Assembly (NCBI GenBank): GCA_963755075.1 | Contig: CAVWKL010000299.1 | Span: 1-20,416, forward strand | Direction of reading: 5' to 3' | Source: Roseiarcus sp963755075 | GTDB taxonomy: Bacteria > Pseudomonadota > Alphaproteobacteria > Rhizobiales > Beijerinckiaceae | DNA: 20,416 nucleotides | In this document: positions 14,881-20,416 of the stretch, one piece after another | Layout: each line of letters begins with the position of its first letter | How positions within the stretch are numbered: position 1 is the stretch's first letter | Translations under genes and position numbers: made by a program | Notes under the pieces: model-generated | Databases searched by the model: none | Seen by the model: only the letters and a program-made list of their open reading frames with translations | Told to the model about the DNA's origin: nothing

Positions 14881-15381
14881 GGGCGTCCGTCTTCATGCTG
14901 GCGGTCGCGGGGCTGTTGGGGCCCGCTTTTTCCTTCGCCGCCGAGCCGAGCGGTTGCGACAAGTTCAAGTGGCCGATCGATCACGAGCGATCGGCGCTCT
15001 TGGCGCCGCGGACGGCGCGCCTCGAAGCCGGGGCGGCGCTGGCCTTCGACGCCGCCGCGAGCGTGCATTTGGCCCCCTTTGCGGAGGCGAAGCTCGCACT
15101 GCCGCCGGAGCGGGCCGCCCAAAACCTCGCCGAGCTTTGCCGGCGCGTTCGAACTCGGCGCGCCGGGCGCGGCCGGGATCTTCAAGATCAGCTTGTCCGC
15201 CGAGGGCTGGATCGACGTCATCCAGGACGGACGCTTCGTCAAGCCCGTTGCATTCACCGGCGCCACGGATTGCCAAGGCCTGCGCAAGAGCGTGAGATTT
15301 CCGCTCGAGGCCAAGCCCCTGACGATCCAGCTCAGCGACGTGAGGTCGTCCGACATTTCTGTTATCGTCTCGCCGGAGTAA
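14877..15381 (+). CDS. Small secreted protein of unknown function, frameshifted near 15118-15132
   Basis: The GTG at 14877 overlaps the molbindin stop. The first frame encodes a signal peptide (residues 1-22, ending PAFSFAAEP) and a mature domain beginning SGCDKFKWPIDHERSALL, then APFAEAKLALPPERAA. The second part lies one frame over: SFAGAFELGAPGAAGIFKISLSAEGWIDVIQDGRFVKPVAFTGATDCQGLRKSVRFPLEAKPLTIQLSDVRSSDISVIVSPE, ending at 15381. Removing one base, perhaps from the C run at 15117-15120, restores one open frame of about 167 residues. The GWIDVIQDG...DCQGLRKSVRF pattern belongs to a hypothetical family that I think is seen in Hyphomicrobiales; no function is known to me. Two cysteines, Cys31 and the one in DCQG, may pair in the periplasm. 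Confidence 0.68.
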
Positions 15382-15515
15382 GGACCGCGCGTCTTGGCGC
15401 CCTTCCCCGGCGCCGAGGCCGACGATCCAAGCTCTCGCCGCAATCCAGCCTCGCTCAATCCTCACTCGATAGGTTGGCGCGGGTTCAAGGCAGGGAAAAC
15501 CAGACGGGCGACATA

Positions 15516-16358
15516 ATGGCTGGAGACACGCCGACGCGCGCAACGATCGTGCATCCGACTGATTTTTCGCCCGGCGACGCTTCGGCGTTCACTCACGCCG
15601 TAGCGATCACATTGGCGTCGAAATCTCATTTGTGCTTGCTTCAGGTGAGAGAGGCGGACGGGGCCTATTTCTCGCAGACCCGAGGACTTCGCCATGTGCG
15701 CGACCTGCTCGTGCGCTGGAAGATGCTCGGCGAGGACATGCCGTACGACCGCTGGGAATCGGAACTCGACATGCAAGTGTCGAGCGTGAGCGTCGCAGCC
15801 CGCAGCGCCCGCGCCGGAATTTTGGCGTTTCTCGAGGACCGGCCGTGCAATCTCGTCGTGCTCGCCACGAACGAGCACAAGGCGCTGGCCCGTTGGCTCG
15901 ATGTTTCCGTTCACGCAGGCGTCTTGCGCCAAATGCGCACCATGAGCCTCTTCTTGCGCGAAGGCGCCAAGCGATTCGTCGACGGCGAGACCGGCGCCCT
16001 CGCCTTGAAGAGGATCCTGATGCCGATCGACAGCGCTTTGCCGAGCATCCTCGCCATTCGCCGCGTCGAAGCGATGATCAAATTGGTGGGATCCGAGGCG
16101 AGCCTCCAGCTTCTGCATGTCGGAGAGCGCGCGCCGGAGCTCGTCAACGAGCAAGGCGGTCCGCTCGGCCTGCCGATCGTCTTGCGCACGGGGCCGGTCG
16201 TCGACACCATCCTTCGGGCGGCCGACGATCTGAAGGCCGACGTCATCGCCATGCCGACCTCGGGACGACACGGCCTGTTGGACGCGGTGCGCGGAAGCAC
16301 GAGCGCGCGCGTCCTCGACGACGCGCAGTGGCCTCTGCTCGCCGTGCCGGTCGGCTGA
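15516..16358 (+). CDS. Tandem universal stress protein (UspA family)
   Basis: The 280-residue protein has two USP-like halves. The first begins ATIVHPTDFSPGDASAFTHAVAITLASKSHLCLLQV and the second LKRILMPIDSALPSILAIRRVEAMIKLVGSEASLQLLHV. The second half ends with a nucleotide-loop-like PTSGRHGLLDAVRGSTSARVLDDAQWPLLAVPVG. The middle of the first half is divergent (about residues 50-100). USP proteins are cytoplasmic stress or starvation factors, some binding ATP. The ATG at 15516 was chosen because the family fold starts eight residues later. The longer frame upstream is the shadow of the frameshifted secreted gene. No strong ribosome binding site is seen. The gene sits 134 bases after the secreted protein and 141 before the MetE-like gene, likely as its own unit. 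Confidence 0.9.
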   Translation: MAGDTPTRATIVHPTDFSPGDASAFTHAVAITLASKSHLCLLQVREADGAYFSQTRGLRHVRDLLVRWKMLGEDMPYDRWESELDMQVSSVSVAARSARAGILAFLEDRPCNLVVLATNEHKALARWLDVSVHAGVLRQMRTMSLFLREGAKRFVDGETGALALKRILMPIDSALPSILAIRRVEAMIKLVGSEASLQLLHVGERAPELVNEQGGPLGLPIVLRTGPVVDTILRAADDLKADVIAMPTSGRHGLLDAVRGSTSARVLDDAQWPLLAVPVG

Positions 16359-16419
16359 CTCCCCAGCGGCGAAGGCCCGGCGCGAGCGCCCGGCGGCTCC
16401 AGGGCGGCGGCGCGCCGGA

Positions 16420-16461
16420 GAGGCGCGAACTTGAGAATTGCGCCTCCTCTGATACATCAAG
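16420..16461 (+). promoter_or_regulatory. Candidate H-type pseudoknot in leader of the MetE-like gene
   Basis: GAGGCGC (16420-16426) pairs perfectly with GCGCCTC (16440-16446). The 13-base loop holds CTTGA (16430-16434), which is complementary to TCAAG (16457-16461) just downstream, allowing a pseudoknot. The 3' arm overlaps CCTCC (16443-16447), which could instead pair with GGAGG of the ribosome binding site at 16489-16493. The layout resembles a small translational riboswitch such as SAM-II, but the conserved SAM-II bases (GAUUU, GCUAAA) are absent. Confidence 0.35.
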
Positions 16462-16499
16462 CGGCGCCGCGCCAGCTCGCCGGCAAGGGGAGGATCGTC

Positions 16500-17615
16500 A
16501 TGCCGCAGCCGCCGTTCCGCGCCGATCACGTCGGCAGCTATCTGAGACCTGAGCGTTTAAGAGCGGCGCGCGAGAAGTTTTTCGCCAAGGCCCTGCCCGC
16601 CGAAGACTTGCGCGCGATCGAAGACCAATGCATTGGCGAAGTCGTGGGCGCGCAGGAGAACGTCGGGCTCAAAGGGATCACCGACGGCGAATTTCGCCGC
16701 ACTTATTTTCATGTCGATTTTCTCGAGCGTCTCGAAGGCGTCGAGACCCATTACGGCGAGTTCGTCGCCAAGTTTCGCAAGGACGACGGCTCCGAGGTCG
16801 GCTTCAAGCCGCCGACCATGCACGTCGAGGGCAAGATCCGTCATTCCCAGCCGATCCAGGGCGGCGATTTCGATTTTCTCAAGGGCGTGGCGACGAAGAC
16901 GCCGAAGGTCTGCATCCCTGCGCCCTCGATGCTGCATTTTCGCGGCGGTCGCGGCGCGATCAGCCGGAGCGTCTATCCCGACCTCGAAGCGTTCTACGAC
17001 GACCTGACCGCCGCCTACCGCGACGAGATCGCGGATCTGGCGGCGCGGGGCTGCCGCTACTTGCAATTGGACGACACCAATCTCGCCTATCTCTGCGATC
17101 CCAAGATCCGCGAGTCGACGCGCGCCCGCGGCGACGACCCCGACGCGCTGACGCGTCTCTATTGCCGGCTGGTCAACGATTCGGTCCGCGACCGGCCCAA
17201 GGACATGACGATTTGCGTCCATCTGTGCCGCGGCAACTTCAAGAGCGCATGGGTCGCCGAGGGCGGCTACGAGCCGGTCGCGGAAATCCTGCTCAACGAA
17301 ATGAGGATCGACGGCTTCTTCCTCGAATACGACGACGAACGCTCCGGCGATTTCGCGCCATTGCGCTTCACGCCGCGGGGAAAGACCATCGTCCTCGGCC
17401 TGATGAGCTCAAAGCGCGCCGCGGTCGAGGACAAGGACGAGGTCAAGCGCCGCATCGAGGAGGCTTCGCGTTACGTTGCGCTCGAGCAATGCGCGTTGAG
17501 CCACCAATGCGGCTTTTCCTCCACCGCCCACGGCAACGATTTGACCGAGGCCGACCAATGGAAAAAGCTCGCGCGTTGCGTCGAGATTGCGCGCGACGTG
17601 TGGGGCGAGGTCTAG
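16500..17615 (+). CDS. Cobalamin-independent methionine synthase (MetE C-terminal) family methyltransferase
   Basis: The 371-residue protein corresponds to only the catalytic C-terminal half of MetE, as in the YxjG/YxjH group. Members use a zinc thiolate to transfer methyl groups to homocysteine-like thiols; the methyl donor for these short forms is often unclear. Zinc-site motifs are visible: HLCRGN with His241 and Cys243, and the distal Cys337 in SHQCGFSSTAHGN. FRADHVGSYLRPERL at the N-terminus and YLQLDDTNLAYL (187-198) are also family blocks. The ATG at 16500 follows a strong AAGGGGAGG site; a TTG 23 codons upstream was rejected because it lies inside the leader hairpin and adds nothing family-like. 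It may be involved in methionine or one-carbon metabolism along with fhs downstream. Confidence 0.92.
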   Translation: MPQPPFRADHVGSYLRPERLRAAREKFFAKALPAEDLRAIEDQCIGEVVGAQENVGLKGITDGEFRRTYFHVDFLERLEGVETHYGEFVAKFRKDDGSEVGFKPPTMHVEGKIRHSQPIQGGDFDFLKGVATKTPKVCIPAPSMLHFRGGRGAISRSVYPDLEAFYDDLTAAYRDEIADLAARGCRYLQLDDTNLAYLCDPKIRESTRARGDDPDALTRLYCRLVNDSVRDRPKDMTICVHLCRGNFKSAWVAEGGYEPVAEILLNEMRIDGFFLEYDDERSGDFAPLRFTPRGKTIVLGLMSSKRAAVEDKDEVKRRIEEASRYVALEQCALSHQCGFSSTAHGNDLTEADQWKKLARCVEIARDVWGEV

Positions 17616-17641
17616 CGCCCGAGGGCGTCTGCGGCGTCGCC

Positions 17642-17674
17642 CGCCGACGAAGAGGGCGTCGCCGTTCGTCGGCG
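17642..17674 (+). terminator. 10-bp stem-loop downstream of the MetE-like gene
   Basis: CGCCGACGAA (17642-17651) is complementary to TTCGTCGGCG (17665-17674) across a 13-base loop, starting 27 bases after the stop. There is no T-run, so termination would need Rho or be weak. Confidence 0.35.
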
Positions 17675-17821
17675 CGCCCGTAAAGGCCGAGGTCGCCGCC
17701 TCTTGCCGCTTCGCCGGCGCAATTCCGACTGGAATCGCCGGGTCGGCGCATTTTGATCGATCGCAGGCTCGTCTATCGCCTCGAGGAGCGCGCATCCCGG
17801 CCAAGCCGCGACGGAGCGGAA

Positions 17822-17992
17822 ATGCTGGAAAAGAGCTGCCCCTATACGAAAATGCGCCTTGGCCCCGGCGCCGGATCGGCGTCAGATGCCATCGAAACGG
17901 CGGTCAAAAGACCGCCGGCATGGATCCAGGGTGCGGCCAGGTCGGCGCCCCATCGGCGCAGCGCGCCACGCGCAAGGGGGCGACGACGATGA
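17822..17992 (+). CDS. Possible 56-residue upstream ORF coupled to fhs
   Basis: An ATG at 17822 has GGAG shortly upstream and opens a 56-codon frame beginning MLEKSCPYTKMRLGPG. Its TGA overlaps the fhs ATG (ATGA), the geometry of translational coupling. The C-terminal third is Arg/Ala/Pro-rich (RRSAPRARGRRR), as in many chance frames of GC-rich DNA, and I recognise no family. It may be a leader peptide or a random frame. Confidence 0.22.
   Translation: MLEKSCPYTKMRLGPGAGSASDAIETAVKRPPAWIQGAARSAPHRRSAPRARGRRR
17898..17917 (+). promoter_or_regulatory. Perfect 8-bp hairpin in fhs leader
   Basis: CGGCGGTC (17898-17905), loop AAAA, and GACCGCCG (17910-17917) form a compact, stable stem-loop 71 bases before the fhs ATG. 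No T-tract follows. It may influence mRNA stability or attenuation; it matches no riboswitch that I know. Confidence 0.4.
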
Positions 17993-19659
17993 ACCCGGAC
18001 AGTCAAATCGCGCGCGAGGTCGAGCTCGCGCCGATCGCGGCGGTCGCCCCCAAGCTCGGCGTCCCCGAGGCGGCGTTGCACCCCTACGGGCGCGCCATCG
18101 CCAAGATCGACGATTCCTTCCTCGCCGGGCTCGCCGGCAAGCCGGACGGCAAGCTCGTCCTCGTCAGCGCGATCAGCCCGACCCCGGCGGGCGAAGGCAA
18201 GACGACGACCACGATCGGTCTCGGCGACGCGCTGGCGCTGATCGGCAAGCGCGTCGCGATCTGTCTGCGCGAGCCTTCGCTCGGGCCGTGCTTCGGTATG
18301 AAAGGCGGCGCGGCCGGGGGCGGGCGTTCGCAAGTCGCGCCGATGGACGAGATCAACCTGCATTTCACCGGCGACTTCCACGCGATCGCCGCCGCCCACA
18401 ATTTGCTCGCCGCGATGATCGACAACCACCTCTACTGGGGCAATGGGCTCGACATCGACGCCCGTCGCGTCGTTTGGCGCCGCACGCTCGACGTCAACGA
18501 TCGCGCGCTGCGGGAAATCGTCGGCGGGCTTGGCGGCGTCGCCAACGGCTTCCCGCGCGCCGACGGCTTCGACGTCACCGCCGCCTCCGAGGTGATGGCG
18601 GCGTTCTGTCTCGCCGACGATCTCGACGATCTCGAGGCGCGGCTCGCCCGCATGGTGGTCGCCTATTCGCGCGCCAGGCGGCCGGTGACGGCGAAGGATC
18701 TGAACGCGGCGGGCGCGATGACCGTGCTGCTCAGACAGGCGCTGCGCCCCAATCTGGTGCAGACCCTGGAGGGGAATCCGGCGCTGGTGCACGGCGGTCC
18801 GTTCGCCAATATCGCGCACGGCTGCAACTCCCTCGTCGCCACGCGCGCCGCGCTGAAGCTCGCCGATTACGTGGTCACCGAGGCCGGCTTCGGCGCCGAT
18901 CTCGGCGCGGAAAAGTTCTTCGACATCAAGTGCCGCCAGGCGGGGTTGAAGCCGGCGGCGGCGGTCATCGTCGCGACCGCGCGAGCGCTCAAGATGCACG
19001 GCGGCCTCGCCAAGAGCGCGCTCGACGGCGAGGATCTGGCCGCGCTGCAGCGAGGCCTCGCCAATCTCGAGCGGCATGTGGCGAACGTCAGGAAATTCGG
19101 CGTCGACGTCGTCGTCGCGGTGAACCGCTTCGACGCCGACGCCGACGCCGAACTGGCGCTGATCCAGCGCTTCGTCGCCGAGACCTGCGGCGCGCGAGCG
19201 GTGATTTGCACCCATTGGGCGCGCGGCTCGGCCGGCGCGGAAGAATTGGCGCGCGTGGTGGCCGAGATGGCGGACGCTTCGCCGCTCCGCTTTCGCCCCC
19301 TCTATCCCGACGCGACCCCGCTATGGGAGAAGACGCGCCTGATCGCGCGCGAGATCTACGGCGCCGCGGATATCGCCGCCGAGCCGCGCGTTCGCGCCCA
19401 TTTCAACGAACTTCAGGCGGCCGGATACGGCGCGTTGCCGATTTGCGTCGCCAAGACGCAATACTCGTTTTCGGCCGACCCGACCTTGCTCGGCGCGCCG
19501 AGCGGCCACATCGCGCCGATCCGCGAGGTCGGCCTGCGCGCCGGCGCGGGGTTCGTCGTCGCATTGATGGGCGACATCCGCACCATGCCAGGCCTGCCGC
19601 GCGTCCCGGCGGCCGAGCGAATCCGCCTGCGCGAGGGCCGGATCGAAGGGCTGTTCTAA
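17989..19659 (+). CDS. fhs: Formate--tetrahydrofolate ligase
   Basis: This 556-residue enzyme joins formate to tetrahydrofolate with ATP, giving 10-formyl-THF. In serine-cycle methylotrophs it (often named ftfL) feeds formate carbon into assimilation. The ATP-binding loop TPAGEGKTTTTIG lies at residues 65-77. Other family blocks are REPSLGPCFGMKGGAAGGGRSQVAPMDEINLHFTGDFHAI, NHLYWGNGLDIDARRVVWRRTLDVNDRALR, EAGFGADLGAEKFFDIKCR, and the C-terminal TQYSFSADPTLLGAP with GAGFVVALMGDIRTMPGLPRVPAAERI. The length is normal and the frame intact. The ATG at 17989 follows AAGGGGG; a frame continuing upstream is not family-like. It converges with fucU, only 8 bases separating the stops, so no separate terminator is possible between them. 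Confidence 0.97.
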   Translation: MNPDSQIAREVELAPIAAVAPKLGVPEAALHPYGRAIAKIDDSFLAGLAGKPDGKLVLVSAISPTPAGEGKTTTTIGLGDALALIGKRVAICLREPSLGPCFGMKGGAAGGGRSQVAPMDEINLHFTGDFHAIAAAHNLLAAMIDNHLYWGNGLDIDARRVVWRRTLDVNDRALREIVGGLGGVANGFPRADGFDVTAASEVMAAFCLADDLDDLEARLARMVVAYSRARRPVTAKDLNAAGAMTVLLRQALRPNLVQTLEGNPALVHGGPFANIAHGCNSLVATRAALKLADYVVTEAGFGADLGAEKFFDIKCRQAGLKPAAAVIVATARALKMHGGLAKSALDGEDLAALQRGLANLERHVANVRKFGVDVVVAVNRFDADADAELALIQRFVAETCGARAVICTHWARGSAGAEELARVVAEMADASPLRFRPLYPDATPLWEKTRLIAREIYGAADIAAEPRVRAHFNELQAAGYGALPICVAKTQYSFSADPTLLGAPSGHIAPIREVGLRAGAGFVVALMGDIRTMPGLPRVPAAERIRLREGRIEGLF

Positions 19660-19667
19660 ACGACCTC

Positions 19668-20102
19668 TCAAGCCGGAGGGATGATTCCCTTCTTGAGAAT
19701 GACATTGCCGTAGAGCCGGCGTTCGCCGGTGGCGATGACCGCAAAGCAATGGCGCGCCCGCTCGTAGAAGGCGAAGCGCTCGAGCCGTCCGAGCTTGAAC
19801 CGCGGCCCCTCGCGCTTGGCGATGACGGCGCGGAACTCGGCGAAGATCGGTTCGTCGGACTCGGCGTCGCCGACGACTTCCATGCGCCAGCACGCCTCGT
19901 CGACGAAGGTGTCGAGCGGCATGACGCTGAGCACGGCGTCGAGCGCGCGGGTCGCATCGACGGCGTCGAGCCTGATAACGTCGGGTCCGGCCGATTGCGC
20001 GGGATAATTGGCGTCGACGATGACGATTTCGTCGCCGTGCCCCATGGCGCGCAGGACATAGAGAAGGTCGGGATTCAACAGCGGATCGATCGCTTTCAGC
20101 AT
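19668..20102 (-). CDS. fucU: RbsD/FucU family sugar mutarotase (L-fucose mutarotase type)
   Basis: The 144-residue protein opens with the signature MLKAIDPLLNPDLLYVLRAMGHGDEIVIVDANYPA, including His22 in the MGHGD motif and the following DANYPA, both characteristic of FucU/RbsD. The C-terminal block RHCFAVIATGERRLYGNVILKKGIIPPA completes the fold. FucU-type proteins interconvert anomers of L-fucose or related sugars and form cytoplasmic oligomers. A GAGGAG ribosome binding site precedes the ATG at 20102. It follows the aldo/keto reductase stop by 22 bases, suggesting one operon in which mutarotation supplies the right anomer for the dehydrogenase. The exact sugar is an inference. Confidence 0.93.
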   Translation of the reverse strand: MLKAIDPLLNPDLLYVLRAMGHGDEIVIVDANYPAQSAGPDVIRLDAVDATRALDAVLSVMPLDTFVDEACWRMEVVGDAESDEPIFAEFRAVIAKREGPRFKLGRLERFAFYERARHCFAVIATGERRLYGNVILKKGIIPPA

Positions 20103-20124
20103 GGCGGCGGCTCCTCGAACGAAT

Positions 20125-20416
20125 TCAATGCGGCGTCGGCGCGTCGGCGCGCAACAGCCCTTCGGCTTTCAGCGCCCGCCAAAGCGCCGGCGGAATCCGG
20201 GCGTGCAACATGTCGGCGTTGCGACGGACTTCGCCGGCCTTATGCGCCCCGGGAATGACGCTGACAATAGCGGGATGGCTGAGCGGAAAGCGAAGCGCCG
20301 CATCGGCGAGTTTCACGCCGTGCGCCTTGCAGATCGCCTCGATCCGGCGCACGCGCTCGAGCACCGCCTCGGGCGCGGGCGCGTAGTTGTAAAACGCGCC
20401 GCGTTTCGGTCCGGTG
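20125..20416 (-). CDS. Aldo/keto reductase, C-terminal part, cut by window edge
   Basis: About 96 residues are visible, starting in mid-gene at the right edge: GPKRGAFYNYAPAPEAVLERVRRIEAICKAHGVKLADAALRFPLSHPAIVSVIPGAHKAGEVRRNADMLHARIPPALWRALKAEGLLRADAPTPH. The block FPLSHPAIVSVIPGAHKAGEVRRN is the NAD(P)-binding end of the AKR barrel, and the ending AEGLLRADAPxP is typical of L-fucose/D-threo-aldose 1-dehydrogenase-like AKRs. The catalytic Asp-Tyr-Lys-His part is outside the window. fucU follows after 22 bases, which favours a sugar-dehydrogenase function. A GTG at 20364 lies inside the family domain and is not the real start. Confidence 0.88.
   Translation of the reverse strand, partial: TGPKRGAFYNYAPAPEAVLERVRRIEAICKAHGVKLADAALRFPLSHPAIVSVIPGAHKAGEVRRNADMLHARIPPALWRALKAEGLLRADAPTPH

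Larger units (their letters stand above)
17616..17988 (+). other. Intergenic region between the MetE-like gene and fhs
   Basis: These 373 bases hold no confident gene. They contain a terminator-like 10-bp stem (17642-17674), a perfect hairpin before fhs (17898-17917) and a small ORF from 17822 whose stop overlaps the fhs ATG. I looked for the ZTP (pfl), THF and glycine riboswitch signatures and did not find them. A promoter for fhs is expected here, but I cannot place it with confidence. Confidence 0.5.

Noticed and set aside
16420..16499. A SAM-II riboswitch upstream of the MetE-like gene.
   Set aside because: The topology is similar, but the conserved GAUUU loop and GCUAAA bases are not present, so a known-class call is not supported.
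17616..17988. A ZTP (pfl), THF or glycine riboswitch before fhs.
   Set aside because: I could not find the conserved core bases of any of these classes; only a simple hairpin is visible.
17859..20258. A long plus-strand frame overlapping fhs (799 codons).
   Set aside because: It is one frame off fhs and dominated by Arg; fhs is unmistakable over the same bases.
1..20416. CRISPR arrays, insertion sequences, prophage genes, tRNA or rRNA genes.
   Set aside because: No regularly spaced repeats, transposase motifs, terminal inverted repeats or structured RNA signatures were seen by eye on either strand.

Overview
The window is GC-rich and densely coded, with short intergenic gaps. Gene content points to an alphaproteobacterium of the Hyphomicrobiales. 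A methylotroph- or methanotroph-like relative is plausible, because it carries formate--tetrahydrofolate ligase beside a complex-I/hydrogenase-4-like membrane complex. This placement is an inference from gene families and style; no rRNA or tRNA gene is present to confirm it. I see no insertion sequence, CRISPR array, phage gene or tRNA.

Layout. 1-1054 (minus): two exported SGNH/GDSL hydrolases in tandem, the first cut by the window edge. 1154-1923 (minus): yidD and an IscU/NifU-like scaffold, overlapping by 4 bases. 2044-3076 (plus): folE and hisI. 3216-4211 (plus): a patatin-like phospholipase. 4275-4706 (minus): a two-CBS-domain protein. 4859-5621 (minus): a short-chain dehydrogenase broken by one extra base. 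5782-13520 (minus): a hydrogenase-4-like operon in the order hyfB-C-E-F-G-I, followed by a small protein of unknown function with a C-terminal membrane anchor. 13708-14502 (minus): an inositol monophosphatase. 14674-17615 (plus): a one-domain molbindin, a frameshifted secreted protein, a tandem universal stress protein and a short MetE-like methyltransferase. 17989-19659 (plus): formate--tetrahydrofolate ligase. 19668-20416 (minus): FucU-type sugar mutarotase and the C-terminal part of an aldo/keto reductase.

The most interesting system is the hyf-like operon. Its membrane arm looks like that of group 4 hydrogenases and complex I, and the small subunit keeps all four cysteines for a [4Fe-4S] cluster. 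The large subunit has lost the Ni-binding cysteines: the usual RVCGIC motif reads RVSGDS, and the C-terminal CxxC reads CSYS. It also ends at that motif, with no tail for a maturation protease to remove. It should therefore be an ion-pumping, non-hydrogenase relative (the 'Ehr', energy-converting-hydrogenase-related, type). No ferredoxin subunit, formate dehydrogenase or hyp maturation gene is present, so the electron donor and acceptor are unknown.

Three genes (hyfB, the dehydrogenase and the small secreted protein) each carry one extra base that breaks an otherwise well-conserved frame. This pattern fits sequence error at least as well as real decay. Several leader regions carry noteworthy dyads: a possible H-type pseudoknot before the MetE-like gene, a palindrome inside the predicted hyfB promoter, and a hairpin plus a small coupled ORF before fhs.
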